From Bryobacteraceae bacterium (GTDB lineage: Bacteria; Acidobacteriota; Terriglobia; Bryobacterales; Bryobacteraceae), in assembly GCA_025055455.1 (NCBI GenBank), contig JANWXD010000004.1, positions 116,726 to 180,725 on the forward strand: a DNA stretch of 64,000 nt. Direction: 5' to 3'. This document shows, piece by piece, positions 44,786 through 53,402 of the stretch (position 1 is the stretch's first letter; every line of letters starts with the position of its first letter). The translations under genes were made by a program, and so were the position numbers. The notes beneath the pieces were generated by a model, which was given only the letters and a program-made list of their open reading frames with translations, was not told the origin of the DNA and made no database searches.

Positions 44786-45220
44786 TCAGGCGACCGGGTC
44801 AACCGGTTCGACGAAGGGAAAACGGTGAAAATCCGCGTCCCGGGTGTAGATACGCCGAATTCCGTGCTCCCGCATCAGAATGGCAGTGGCCGCGTCGTGA
44901 AAGAGATTGCCACGGAGGTGCGGGAGCTCGGCGAAGACTTCCGCGGCGACCTCGGCATGCCGCTCACCCGGGACCAGAATTTCAACGGAGGGAGAAGCGA
45001 ATACAGACTGAATGAAGTTCCAAGCCGCTGCGGCTGTCCAAGGCTTTCGTAAGACCCGGGGATGAGTCGTGGCGCGGAGGAACTCGTAGACGATGCCCCA
45101 AGTCAGATACCAAACCGGTGCCTGTCGCCGCCACCGGTCCACCAATTCGAGGCATCGCCGGTGAAACGGGGAATCTCTGTCGGCTGCATAGACAAGGACG
45201 TTGGTGTCGACTACGAACAC
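44786..45220 (-). CDS. vapC: VapC-type PIN-domain toxin
   Basis: A 144-residue PIN-domain ribonuclease. The four acidic active-site residues can be seen: D5 in VVDTNVLVYA, Glu in VYEFLRA, Asp in LFHDAATAILMREHG and Asp in YTRDADF. Family members cut tRNA or rRNA and are held inactive by a VapB partner. The start is GTG, overlapping the TAG of the antitoxin by one base (TAGTG), which couples translation. It sits in the accessory patch next to the transketolase remnant. Confidence 0.9.
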   Translation of the reverse strand: MFVVDTNVLVYAADRDSPFHRRCLELVDRWRRQAPVWYLTWGIVYEFLRATTHPRVLRKPWTAAAAWNFIQSVFASPSVEILVPGERHAEVAAEVFAELPHLRGNLFHDAATAILMREHGIRRIYTRDADFHRFPFVEPVDPVA

Positions 45221-45447
45221 TACCGGCCTTCCATGGCCTCGTAAAGAGCCTCGCGGTTTGCGATATCGACGAGGTGGCCGCCGCTTCGAAAAGTGGGCAG
45301 TGCTGGCAGTTCCAATTTACGCCTCCGGGGCCTCAAAAACAGGCGCAACGCGGACTCGACCAGTTCCGACATCGTGCAACCCCGGCGGGCCGCCTCCGCC
45401 TTGAGCTGAGTCATCACCGAATCATCAATGTTGAGGGTGGTCTTCAT
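45220..45447 (-). CDS. vapB: VapB-type antitoxin (ribbon-helix-helix)
   Basis: A 75-residue antitoxin with an N-terminal ribbon-helix-helix: MKTTLNIDDSVMTQLKAEAA then RRGCTMSELVESALRLFL. The C-terminal part (RKLELPALPTFRSGGHLVDIA) should bind and block VapC. I start at 45447 where the strand begins MKTTLN; the longer frame adds 12 residues without function. There is no ribosome site, and the predicted transcription start lies at the ATG, so it should be leaderless. Overlapping half-sites in its promoter suggest autoregulation. Confidence 0.88.
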   Translation of the reverse strand: MKTTLNIDDSVMTQLKAEAARRGCTMSELVESALRLFLRPRRRKLELPALPTFRSGGHLVDIANREALYEAMEGR

Positions 45448-45483
45448 ATGGAAAACCATATCATCTATATGGCTATCTGTCAA
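45446..45483 (-). promoter_or_regulatory. vapBC promoter and operator
   Basis: On the minus strand TTGACA (45483-45478) is followed after 17 nt by TATGGT (45460-45455), placing the start next to the vapB ATG. The same DNA holds a perfect inverted repeat ATATGG-AAAA-CCATAT at 45446-45461 and a third ATATGG at 45467-45472. Half-sites are 10-11 bp apart, one helical turn, as expected for a ribbon-helix-helix repressor covering its own promoter. Confidence 0.6.
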
Positions 45484-45534
45484 AACCCCGAGCCATCTTC
45501 GACGGAGGACTTCGAGTCATGGCAGCTGCTCCTC

Positions 45535-46461
45535 TCACTGGCCTCGAGCGCGGTAGTGGCGCGCCAACTCCGAGACGTAGCGCATGCCGAGGCTGGGCGC
45601 CTGGCGCCGGAGCCACTCACTCAGGCGAGTGGCCGCCGTGGGAGCGCCGCGGGACGCCAGCAGCCCGGCCGTCAGGGCCTCGAGCTCTTCCCGCGTCAGC
45701 ACGATGTCGCGGACGATGAGCCCGAGAAACTTCACCGCCGCCGCGGCGACCGGCAGCGGCAGACGCCACAGACGCACAGGACAACCGATGGCGGCGCCGA
45801 TTTCCCGCACCAGATCGGCGAAGGCGAACGTTTCCGGTCCCACGGCGTCCAGGACGAGGTTCTCCTCCGTTTCGCCGGCGCGGACGGCAAGGTCGGCTAC
45901 GTCCTCGACAAAAACGGGCTGTACCGGGTAGCGGCCGTCGCCCGGGACGACGAACACCGGGAACCGGCGGAGAAACCACGCGATGTTGTTGATCAGGATG
46001 TCTTCCGGGCCGAAGATGAGCGCGGGTCGCAGGATCGCATAAGAGAGCCCGGAAGACCGGACGAGGCGCTCGACTTCCGCCTTTCCGCGAAAGTAAGCGA
46101 ACGGAGAATCTTCGGAAGGGTTCGTGATGCTGATGTGGAGGATGCGCCGGACCCCCGCCTGACGGCACGCATCGAGCAGGATCCCGATGTTGCGGACGGC
46201 GGATTCGTAGGTCAGGCCGCCGTAGGGAAAGCGCACCCAGTACGTGTTGTAAAAGACGGAGACGCCGCGTAATGCCTGGGCGGTCCGGTCCGGATCGAAG
46301 TCCAGGGGCGCAATCGCCACGCGGCCGCCGAAGGGATCGGGGTGGGGGGAGCGCCGCGTCAAAGTGAGAACGGAACGGCCCGCTTCGAGCAGGCGGCGGG
46401 CAATGTAGCGGCCCGTGAAGCCGAAAGCTCCCGTGACCGCGTGAAGTTCCCCCGCGCTCAT
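45535..46461 (-). CDS. NmrA-like NAD(P)-binding protein
   Basis: A 308-residue extended SDR-like protein of the NmrA/NDUFA9 group. The Rossmann motif TGAFGFTGRYIARRL is at residues 10-24 and the mid part has the RPALIFGPEDILINNI block typical for complex I assembly-like proteins; the usual YxxxK is replaced by YFRGK. It lies 9 nt behind dapD and is the last gene of the lysine/DAP operon, although it has no obvious place in that pathway. It may bind NADPH as sensor, or act on a quinone or lipid. Confidence 0.8.
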   Translation of the reverse strand: MSAGELHAVTGAFGFTGRYIARRLLEAGRSVLTLTRRSPHPDPFGGRVAIAPLDFDPDRTAQALRGVSVFYNTYWVRFPYGGLTYESAVRNIGILLDACRQAGVRRILHISITNPSEDSPFAYFRGKAEVERLVRSSGLSYAILRPALIFGPEDILINNIAWFLRRFPVFVVPGDGRYPVQPVFVEDVADLAVRAGETEENLVLDAVGPETFAFADLVREIGAAIGCPVRLWRLPLPVAAAAVKFLGLIVRDIVLTREELEALTAGLLASRGAPTAATRLSEWLRRQAPSLGMRYVSELARHYRARGQ

Positions 46462-46470
46462 TCTTGCCGG

Positions 46471-47310
46471 CTACCGCAGCACATCCTCCAAGCGGACGCG
46501 GGCCTCGGTGCGGGCGTCGCGGTACTTGACAATGACGGGCGTGTACAAGGACAAGCCCCAGTCTTTACCGGCTCCCTGCGTGACGGCCCGAGCGCCGGGC
46601 ACGACCACGGCGTTTTCCGGCACGATCAGCGGCTCATCGTCGGAGGCAGTGTAGACTTCCCCGCGCACCAGGTCGTACAGGGGCGTCGAGCGGGTAAGAA
46701 TCACGCCGCTCGCGAGCACGGCGCGGCGCTTGACCACCGTGCCCTCGTAGACGCCGCAGTTGCCCCCTACCAGGACCTCGTCCTCGATGATCACGGGTAG
46801 CGCGCCCACGGGCTCGAGCACGCCACCGATTTGGGCTCCGGCCGAGATGTGGCAGTTCCTGCCGATCTGCGCGCAGCTTCCGATGAGGGCGTGGGAGTCC
46901 ACCATCGTGCCTTCGTCCACGTAGGCGCCGGTGTTGATGTACATGGGTGGCATGCAGGTGACGCCGCGCGCCACGTAGGCCCCGTCGCGGATGCTCGACC
47001 CGCCCGGCACCAGGCGCACGCCGCTCGCTACGGTGAGCCGCTTGAGCGGATAGGTGGCTTTGTCGAAAAACGGCAGGCGCGCCGGGTCCACCGACATGTC
47101 CACGATTGCGCCCATACGGAATCCGAGCAAGATGCCCTTTTTCACCCAGCCATTCACCCGCCAGCCCGTCTTCGAGGCAGGGTCGGGCTCGGCAGCGCGG
47201 ATGCGTCCCGCGTTCAGTTCCTCCTTGAAGCGCGCGAACAGGCGGAAGTGCGCCTCCGTGTAGGATTCGGGCTTGGCGTCGTAGAGCGCCTCGATTTCAG
47301 CTTGCAGCAT
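46471..47310 (-). CDS. dapD: Tetrahydrodipicolinate N-succinyltransferase
   Basis: A 279-residue left-handed beta-helix transferase. DapD adds a succinyl group from succinyl-CoA to tetrahydrodipicolinate in the succinylase branch of DAP synthesis. The hexapeptide-repeat region is about residues 105-245 with GAYVARGVTCMPPMYINTGA and GGVLEPVGALPVIIEDEV patterns, typical of DapD. It overlaps dapA by 14 nt, so the two are translated together. The presence of dapD with dapE fixes the succinylase route. Confidence 0.96.
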   Translation of the reverse strand: MLQAEIEALYDAKPESYTEAHFRLFARFKEELNAGRIRAAEPDPASKTGWRVNGWVKKGILLGFRMGAIVDMSVDPARLPFFDKATYPLKRLTVASGVRLVPGGSSIRDGAYVARGVTCMPPMYINTGAYVDEGTMVDSHALIGSCAQIGRNCHISAGAQIGGVLEPVGALPVIIEDEVLVGGNCGVYEGTVVKRRAVLASGVILTRSTPLYDLVRGEVYTASDDEPLIVPENAVVVPGARAVTQGAGKDWGLSLYTPVIVKYRDARTEARVRLEDVLR

Positions 47311-48199
47311 GGCGCGCGGGAGCCTCGATCAGAGCCAACTCGAGCAGAACTTTTTCGATCTTCGCCTGACTGGCCGGACTCGGCGGCACCAGCGGCAGGC
47401 GCCAGACCGGTTCGATGAGCCCCATCATCGCCAGCGCGGCCTTTACCGGAATGGGATTGGATTCGACGAAGTTGACCTCCATCAAGGGGAAATACTTGCG
47501 GTGCAGGGCGCGGGCCGCGGCGAAGTCGCCCGCCAGGCAAAGCTGGACCATGCGCGTCATTTCGGCCGGAATCTGGTTCGAGACGACCGAGATTACCCCG
47601 CGGCCGCCCAAGGCGACGAGCGGCAGCGTGACGGCGTCGTCACCGGAAAGAACGAGAAACTGTTCGGGCACCAAATTGAGGATTGCCGCCATCTGCGCAA
47701 TGTTGCCCGAGGCTTCCTTGACCCCGACGATGTTGTCGATCTCAGCGAGGCGGTGGAGCGTGGCCGGCTCGACGTTCACCCCGGTGCGTCCGGGCACGCT
47801 GTAAACCACAATCGGCACCCGGACGGCGGAAGCGATGGCTTTGTAGTGTTGGTACAAGCCCTCTTGGGTCGGCTTGTTGTAGTAAGGCGTTACCGAGAGG
47901 ATCCCGTCCACGCCCATCGCGTCCAGCTCCCGGGCGAGCTCGATCACTTCGGCCGTGTTGTACCCACCGGCGCCGGCGAGCACCGGGACTTTGCCTTTCG
48001 CCTCCTCGAGCGTGATCTCGACGACGCGCAGGTGCTCGGCGCGCGTAAGGGTCGGGTTCTCTCCCGTGGTGCCGCAAGGGACGAGGAAATTGACGCCGGC
48101 GTCCAGCTGCCGGCGGATCAGCCGCCGCAAAGCGGCTTCATCGAGCGAGAGGTCGCGCCGGAACGGCGTGACCATGGCCGTGCCGCATCCGGTAAACAT
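47297..48199 (-). CDS. dapA: 4-hydroxy-tetrahydrodipicolinate synthase
   Basis: A 300-residue TIM-barrel enzyme condensing pyruvate with aspartate semialdehyde. The Schiff-base Lys is in VGVKEASGN, the proton-relay Tyr in VYSVPGRTG, and the pyruvate-binding TT in CGTTGE. GAGGAGGCAGCC precedes the ATG at 48199, which decides the start against a much longer frame reaching into dapB. It continues the DAP operon with dapD. Confidence 0.97.
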   Translation of the reverse strand: MFTGCGTAMVTPFRRDLSLDEAALRRLIRRQLDAGVNFLVPCGTTGENPTLTRAEHLRVVEITLEEAKGKVPVLAGAGGYNTAEVIELARELDAMGVDGILSVTPYYNKPTQEGLYQHYKAIASAVRVPIVVYSVPGRTGVNVEPATLHRLAEIDNIVGVKEASGNIAQMAAILNLVPEQFLVLSGDDAVTLPLVALGGRGVISVVSNQIPAEMTRMVQLCLAGDFAAARALHRKYFPLMEVNFVESNPIPVKAALAMMGLIEPVWRLPLVPPSPASQAKIEKVLLELALIEAPARHAAS

Positions 48200-48231
48200 G
48201 GCTGCCTCCTCGCGCAGGTGCGCCTGCTTCC

Positions 48232-48924
48232 TCAGTCTTCGAACAAAATTTGGCGGAATTCGTAAAAACCTTTCTTGCCCACGATCCACTGGGCGGCCTT
48301 GAGCGCGCCGCGAGCGAAGCCTTCGCGGTTGCGGGCCGTGTGGCGCAGCGTAATCGTGTCGGCCGCCGAATCGAAGCCGATCTCGTGCGTGCCCGGATGC
48401 GCGCCGGCGCGGCTGGAAGACAGGTGAACCGGACGCCCGTAGCCGGCCTTTCTCATCTCCTCGACGAGCTGAAGCAGGGTGCCGGACGGCGCGTCCTTCT
48501 TGGCAGCATGGTGAATCTCCCAGCCCCAGGCCTCGTACTCGGTCTGCTCGTGCAATCGCCGGGCGGCCTCCGCCACGATCCGGAAAAACAGGTTCACGCC
48601 GACCGAATAGTTCGGGCTCCAAACCAGCCCGATGCCGCTGCGCGCGACCACTTCGCGGACATGCTCCCGGCGCTCGTGCCAGCCCGTCGTGCCCACGACC
48701 AGATTCACTCCCAGGGCGGCGATGCGCTCGATATTTTCCACCACAGCGGCGGGGGTCGAAAATTCCACCGCCACATCCACGCCACGGAAGTTCTCCGGCG
48801 TGATCCCCTGGAAACGCGCGTTGTTGAACTCGTCGAGCTTGAGCGCGATCTCGAAGCCGTAGTCGGGCGCGAGCTGCTCGATCAGCCGCCCCATCTTTCC
48901 GTAGCCCACGATGGCGAGCTTCAT
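48232..48924 (-). CDS. dapB: 4-hydroxy-tetrahydrodipicolinate reductase
   Basis: A 230-residue DapB, which reduces the DapA product with NAD(P)H. The Rossmann motif is GYGKMG; the catalytic block is EIHHAAKKDAPSGT with the essential His and Lys. The length is somewhat below the usual 240-270. I start at MKLAIVG (48924), one base after the lysC TGA, which gives tight coupling; the longer reading includes 15 unrelated residues. The gene follows lysC and precedes dapA with a 32-nt gap. Confidence 0.95.
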   Translation of the reverse strand: MKLAIVGYGKMGRLIEQLAPDYGFEIALKLDEFNNARFQGITPENFRGVDVAVEFSTPAAVVENIERIAALGVNLVVGTTGWHERREHVREVVARSGIGLVWSPNYSVGVNLFFRIVAEAARRLHEQTEYEAWGWEIHHAAKKDAPSGTLLQLVEEMRKAGYGRPVHLSSSRAGAHPGTHEIGFDSAADTITLRHTARNREGFARGALKAAQWIVGKKGFYEFRQILFED

Positions 48925-48925
48925 C

Positions 48926-50296
48926 TCAATCGAACACCGCCGGATCGAGCCGGCTGAAGAACTCCGCATGCAGCCGCTCGACGGTGCGCACCAGGTCCGG
49001 CTCGGCCACGACGAAGCTCAAATTCAGCAACGAGGCGCCCTGGGAGATCATCCGCACGTTGATGTCTTCGATGGCGCGGAAGACGCGGCCGGCCACGCCG
49101 GGCGTATAGCGGATGTTATCTCCGACCAGGCAGACGATGGCCTGATTTTCCTCCACCTCCACTTCGGAAAAGCCGCGCAGCTCCTGGCAGATCTCTTCGA
49201 GCCGGGCGTTGTTGTCGATGGTGAGCGAGACGCTGACCTCGGAGGTGGAGACCATGTCCACGGGAGTCTCGCAGCGGTCGAACACCTCGAAGATGCGCCG
49301 CAGAAAGCCGTACGCCATGAGCATGCGCGTCGAGCGCACGTTGACCACGGTGATGCCGCGCTTGCAGGCGATCGCTTTGACCACGTTGTCGCAGCGCACC
49401 GGCTCGGCGACGATGCGCGTACCTTCGACCTCGGGCCGGCGCGAGTTCAAAATTCGCACGGGAATGTTTTTCTCCACCGCCGGCAACACGGTGGAGGGAT
49501 GGAGGACCTTGGCGCCGAAATAGGCGAGCTCGGCCGCTTCGGCAAAGGAGATGATTTTGACCCGATGCCCGCCGGGGAGAATGCGCGGGTCGCAGGTGAG
49601 CATGCCGTCCACGTCGGTCCAGATCTGGATCTCTTCGGCCCCGATGCCGGCTCCCACGATGGAGGCGGTAAAATCCGAGCCCCCGCGGCCGAGCGTGGTG
49701 GTCACGCCCTTTTCCGTGGCGCCGATGAAGCCGCCCAGAACCACCACCTTCTCGGCGGCCAGCGGCGGAATCGCCTCGGCCAGCCGCGCGTAGGTCTCCG
49801 GAAACAAGGGATTGGCTTGTGTGTGCCGCGCGTCGGTGAGGATCAGGCAGCGGGCGTCCACGTGCGCGGTGTCCATTCCGAAGTTGCGGAAGGCCAGCGC
49901 CACCAGCTGGCTGGACAAGCGTTCGCCGTAGCTGGCGATCGCATCCAACGAGCGCGGCGTCAGCTCGCCCAGCACCGCCAGCCCCCGCACGAGCTCGACC
50001 AGCTCTTGAAAGTGCGTCTCGATGACCCGGCGCGCCTCGGGCCAGTCCGCTTCCGAGATCACGGGCTGCGTCTCGCGGAGGTGGTAGTCGCGGAGCGACT
50101 CGAGCGCGGCCAGCGACTGCTCGCGCCGGCCGTGGACCGCGTCCGTGGCGGCGGCCAGCAGCCGGTTGGTGGTTTTGCCCATCGCCGAAACCACCACTAC
50201 CGGCCGCCGCTCCAGATGCGCCTTGACGATCCGAGCCGCTCTTTCGATGGCGGCCGCCGATTCGACCGACGTGCCGCCGAATTTCATCACGATCAT
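48926..50296 (-). CDS. lysC: Aspartate kinase
   Basis: A 456-residue aspartokinase that phosphorylates aspartate, the first step toward lysine, methionine and threonine. The kinase start is VMKFGGTSV, with GRGGSDFTASIVG and TDVDGM.TCDPRI in the ATP/aspartate sites, and two ACT domains in the C-terminal third for feedback binding (from about residue 305). Length and arrangement match the monofunctional lysine-sensitive type. The ATG overlaps the asd stop (TGATG). Confidence 0.96.
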   Translation of the reverse strand: MIVMKFGGTSVESAAAIERAARIVKAHLERRPVVVVSAMGKTTNRLLAAATDAVHGRREQSLAALESLRDYHLRETQPVISEADWPEARRVIETHFQELVELVRGLAVLGELTPRSLDAIASYGERLSSQLVALAFRNFGMDTAHVDARCLILTDARHTQANPLFPETYARLAEAIPPLAAEKVVVLGGFIGATEKGVTTTLGRGGSDFTASIVGAGIGAEEIQIWTDVDGMLTCDPRILPGGHRVKIISFAEAAELAYFGAKVLHPSTVLPAVEKNIPVRILNSRRPEVEGTRIVAEPVRCDNVVKAIACKRGITVVNVRSTRMLMAYGFLRRIFEVFDRCETPVDMVSTSEVSVSLTIDNNARLEEICQELRGFSEVEVEENQAIVCLVGDNIRYTPGVAGRVFRAIEDINVRMISQGASLLNLSFVVAEPDLVRTVERLHAEFFSRLDPAVFD

Positions 50297-51345
50297 CAGT
50301 CGAGCATCCCCTCGGAGACCATCAGCTCCGCGTTGAGGACCGCCGCGCCGGCCGCGCCCCGCACCGTGTTGTGACCGAGGGCCACGAACTTGAAATCCAA
50401 CACCGGGCAGGGGCGCAGGCGCCCGATAAAGACCGCCATGCCGCGCTCGCGTTCGACGTCTTTACGGGGCTGCGGGCGGTTGGGCAGGTTCATGTAGATG
50501 ATGGGACGCGCCGGCGCGCTGGGCAGCTTGCGCTCTTGCGGCACTCCGGCGAACGACTCGATGGCCGCGCGGAGGTCGGCCTCCGAAGGCTTCGCGGCGA
50601 GCTCCACCGAAACCGTCACCGTATGGCCGTCCACCACCGGGACACGATTGCAATGCGCGCTGACCTTGGCCGGCAGCGGCGCGAAGCGGTCCCCTTCGAG
50701 ACGCCCCAGAATCTTCAGCGACTCGGTCTGCATCTTCTCTTCCTCGCCGCTGATGAAGGGAATGATGTTGGCGTTGATGTCCCAGGAGGGCACCCCCGGG
50801 TAGCCGGCGCCGGAGACCGCCTGGAGCGTGGTGGCGATCACGCGCGTGATGCCGAACGGCCGGAACGGCGCCAGGCCCAGGGTGAGCACCACCGTCGAGC
50901 AGTTCGGATTGGTGACGATCTGTCCCTTCCAGCCCCGGTTGCGCTGCTGCGTCGGGATGATTCGCAGGTGATCCGGGTTGATCTCTGGTACCAGTAGCGG
51001 CACGTCGGGATCCATGCGGTGATTGCGGGCGTTCGAGACGACGACGTGTCCGGCGCGCGCGAAGGCCTGCTCGATTTCTCCGGCAACGCTGGCGTCCATG
51101 GCGGAAAACAGCAGCCGCGGCGCGTTGCCGGGCTTGCAGTCTTCGACGGTCAAATCCGCGACGAATTCGGGCGTCTCGCCGCCCAGACGCCACTCGGTGG
51201 CGTCGCGGTACTTCTTGCCCGCCGAGCGGTCGCTAGCGCCGAGCCATTTCACCTCGAACCAGGGATGGTTCTGAAGAAACTTGACGAATTGCTGGCCCAC
51301 CATGCCGGTGGCGCCGAGAATGCCGACTTCGATTTTCGGTTGCAT
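50296..51345 (-). CDS. asd: Aspartate-semialdehyde dehydrogenase
   Basis: A 349-residue enzyme that reduces aspartyl phosphate with NADPH. The N-terminal GILGATGMVGQQF binds NADPH, the catalytic Cys is in NPNCSTVVL, and PVVDGHTVTVSVEL with the preceding HCNRVPV carries the active-site His. AGGAA precedes the ATG. It is the second gene of the DAP operon, 15 nt after dapE and overlapping lysC by one base. The sequence is of the archaeal/fungal-like branch rather than the enterobacterial one. Confidence 0.95.
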   Translation of the reverse strand: MQPKIEVGILGATGMVGQQFVKFLQNHPWFEVKWLGASDRSAGKKYRDATEWRLGGETPEFVADLTVEDCKPGNAPRLLFSAMDASVAGEIEQAFARAGHVVVSNARNHRMDPDVPLLVPEINPDHLRIIPTQQRNRGWKGQIVTNPNCSTVVLTLGLAPFRPFGITRVIATTLQAVSGAGYPGVPSWDINANIIPFISGEEEKMQTESLKILGRLEGDRFAPLPAKVSAHCNRVPVVDGHTVTVSVELAAKPSEADLRAAIESFAGVPQERKLPSAPARPIIYMNLPNRPQPRKDVERERGMAVFIGRLRPCPVLDFKFVALGHNTVRGAAGAAVLNAELMVSEGMLD

Positions 51346-51360
51346 GATCGATTCCTCGAC

Positions 51361-52368
51361 TCATGAATCGAGCAGCCGGAGGGCGAGCCGGCGGTAGATC
51401 TCGACTCCCTGCTCCAGCTGCTGTTTGGGCACACGTTCCTCTAGGGTGTGCGCCACCTGAATGCTTCCTGGCCCGATCAAAAACGGCTTGCCCCAGGCGC
51501 CGCCGAAGGCCGGGATGTCGGTCGTGTAGGCCACCACCGTCGTCTCGAAGCCGTCCAGGGCCTCCAGGCGGACGGCTGGCACGCAGAGCACTTCGCGCAC
51601 CTCCGCGCGCCCGGCGCTGGCGGCGCGAATCGCCTCGGAAATGGCGGCCGGGTCGCCGACGAGGCGCACCATGAGCTCGGCTTGCGCGAAGTCGGCCACC
51701 ACATTGGGGGCGCGGCCGCCGGAGATCGTCCCGATGTTCAAGGTGCTGGCGCCGAGCAGAGGGTCCTCCGGCAAGGGGATGCGGCGGATGGCTTCCAGCG
51801 CGTCGAGCAGCTTGTCGATGGCCGACTCGCCCAGCTCGGGATAGGCCGAGTGCGCCATACGCCCCGTGGCGCGCAGTTCCACACGCAGCGCTCCTTTCGA
51901 GCCGAGCGCCAGCTTGTTTTCCGTCGGCTCGCCGTTGATCAGATAGCGCGAGCCGCGCGGATTGCGCGCCGCCGCACGCGCGCCCGCGCTGTTGCGTTCC
52001 TCGCCGACGACGAACAGCACCGCCAGGTTCCGAGCGCCTTCCTCGAGCAGGGACTCGACCGCGGCCAGCATGGAAGCGATGATGCCCTTGGCGTCGCAGG
52101 CGCCCCGTCCCCAGATGTGCTCGTCGTCTTCGCGCGAGGGGAAAAACGGCGGCACGGTGTCCATGTGCGTGGAGAACGTCACCACGGGCTCGCCCCAGGC
52201 GGCGAAGACGTTGAAGCGCCCCGGTTCCACCTCCATCCGTTCCACGCGCCCGCAGTGGCGCGAGGCCAGGGCCGCGAGCAAACGTTCGAGGTGCTCGCCG
52301 ACGGCGGCTTCGTTGCCGGTCACCGATTCGATGTCGACCAGCGTGCGGGTCAGCTCGACCAGATTCAT
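51361..52368 (-). CDS. dapE: Succinyl-diaminopimelate desuccinylase
   Basis: A 335-residue M20 zinc peptidase-type enzyme. DapE removes the succinyl group from N-succinyl-LL-DAP. Zinc ligands are in FSTHMDTVPP and WGRGACDAKG, the catalytic Glu pair in VVGEERNSAGA, and a last His near the C-terminus (VAHTLEERV). Sequence alone could also fit ArgE, but the operon with dapD, dapA, dapB, lysC and asd makes DapE the best call. I start at MNLVELTRTL (52368); upstream codons look non-homologous and there is no good ribosome site. It heads the operon. Confidence 0.9.
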   Translation of the reverse strand: MNLVELTRTLVDIESVTGNEAAVGEHLERLLAALASRHCGRVERMEVEPGRFNVFAAWGEPVVTFSTHMDTVPPFFPSREDDEHIWGRGACDAKGIIASMLAAVESLLEEGARNLAVLFVVGEERNSAGARAAARNPRGSRYLINGEPTENKLALGSKGALRVELRATGRMAHSAYPELGESAIDKLLDALEAIRRIPLPEDPLLGASTLNIGTISGGRAPNVVADFAQAELMVRLVGDPAAISEAIRAASAGRAEVREVLCVPAVRLEALDGFETTVVAYTTDIPAFGGAWGKPFLIGPGSIQVAHTLEERVPKQQLEQGVEIYRRLALRLLDS

Positions 52369-53039
52369 GCACTTGGCCTGGAACGGAGGGAGGGAGAAGG
52401 AAGAAACGCGCGAAGATGACGGCGAGGCGTTCTTGCTTCTCGATAGCGCTCCATCCGCACCTTTGACGGATGACAGTGGGCAGGTCTTATCCTTACCCCC
52501 CAACCGCCGGGGAGCGGGCTTCCCGCGGCGATTTCGGCGGATCGAACATCAACCAATGAGCCCCTTTCGCCCGGATGTCCGGAGCCGCCCGGAACCGCTC
52601 ATCCGGCTACTGATGGCCTCCGCGCCTCTATCGGGAACAAACTGCGAGGATAGCGAAAAGTCACGGCACAAGTCAAACGGGCAGGCCTCTTGGCGGTGAA
52701 AGACCGAGTGTCCGGAATGGGCCCCTGCCAGTCGGGTAGCCACGTTGGCCGAAAAGGCCGAACTCTCCCGGATCGTCCACGCACCGGTGTCGACCGCCTG
52801 GAGAAGTGTAGGCCCCCCACTCTCTGCACGTCGTCGGCGGTCAGCTGAGTGGGGGCCGCCTCACCAAGAGCAGGCGGTAAACGTGCCGCCCCGCCGCGGC
52901 AGGCCCCACACCATGCTAGGCGGAGGCTCCGCGCGGCAGCACGCCCCACCTTCCCCAGTAGGCGCTCGAGACCGGGAAAAGCGGCGCGACGCTCGGGAGA
53001 TTCCGGGTGGGACCGCCGCCCCGCTCCTGTTTGGTGGCC
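52369..53039. other. 671-base intergenic region with an inverted repeat
   Basis: No supported gene between dapE and the SMR gene. Open frames on both strands are short of motifs and look like noncoding translation. A stem is formed by GGCCCCCCACTC at 52811-52822 and GAGTGGGGGCC at 52847-52857 (11 pairs with one bulge, 24-nt loop). I looked for a lysine riboswitch before dapE and did not recognise one. The dapE promoter must lie here. Confidence 0.4.
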
Positions 53040-53402
53040 TCAGAGCGCCACCAGAAACACGCCAACGGCGACCAGTGCCGCGCCGAGCCCGCGGCGGGGA
53101 CTCACGCGCTCCTTGAGCAGGTACTTGGCGAAAACCGTTTCGAGCACGTAGCTCAAGGCCGTGGCGGGCACGGCGAAGCTCAAATCCGCCTCTGAGAGCA
53201 GCGCCAGGAACGCGCAGAACGATACGGCCAGCAGCGCCACCGAGGCCAGGACCCAGCGGTTGCGGACAAGGCGGGCGAGAACGCCGCCGAGGGCGCCGGG
53301 ACGGAAGTCGCGGATCTCGCCGTGGTGCTTCATGGCGTGGCTTTGCATCAGCTCGGCCGCCGTCGTAGCCGCCGCGATGACGGCGACCAGAGCCCACTTC
53401 AC
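53040..53402 (-). CDS. SMR/EamA-like small membrane protein
   Basis: A 120-residue protein with four predicted spans of the small multidrug resistance/EamA-half type, similar in layout to ArnE/ArnF flippase subunits. LSEADLSFAVPATALSYVLETVFAKYLLKERVSPRR is the recognisable core in pattern, with AVPATAL-SYVLE replacing the usual VWAGIG segment. The start is the GTG that overlaps the stop of the next-door SMR gene (GTGA); the longer frame has no family similarity. Small SMR proteins work as dimers, and having two different ones side by side suggests a heterodimer. Confidence 0.8.
   Translation of the reverse strand: MKWALVAVIAAATTAAELMQSHAMKHHGEIRDFRPGALGGVLARLVRNRWVLASVALLAVSFCAFLALLSEADLSFAVPATALSYVLETVFAKYLLKERVSPRRGLGAALVAVGVFLVAL

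Noticed and set aside
48911..50374. Long plus-strand open frame (487 codons) across lysC
   Set aside because: It is antisense to a fully conserved aspartate kinase, is rich in His/Arg/Gly as expected for a G+C-rich complement, and has no family motif.
52599..52949. Minus-strand 116-codon frame upstream of dapE
   Set aside because: It spans the inverted repeat, has no motif or ribosome site, and its composition looks noncoding.
52369..53039. Lysine riboswitch before dapE
   Set aside because: I searched the minus strand for the conserved L-box elements and could not recognise the five-helix layout; no claim made.
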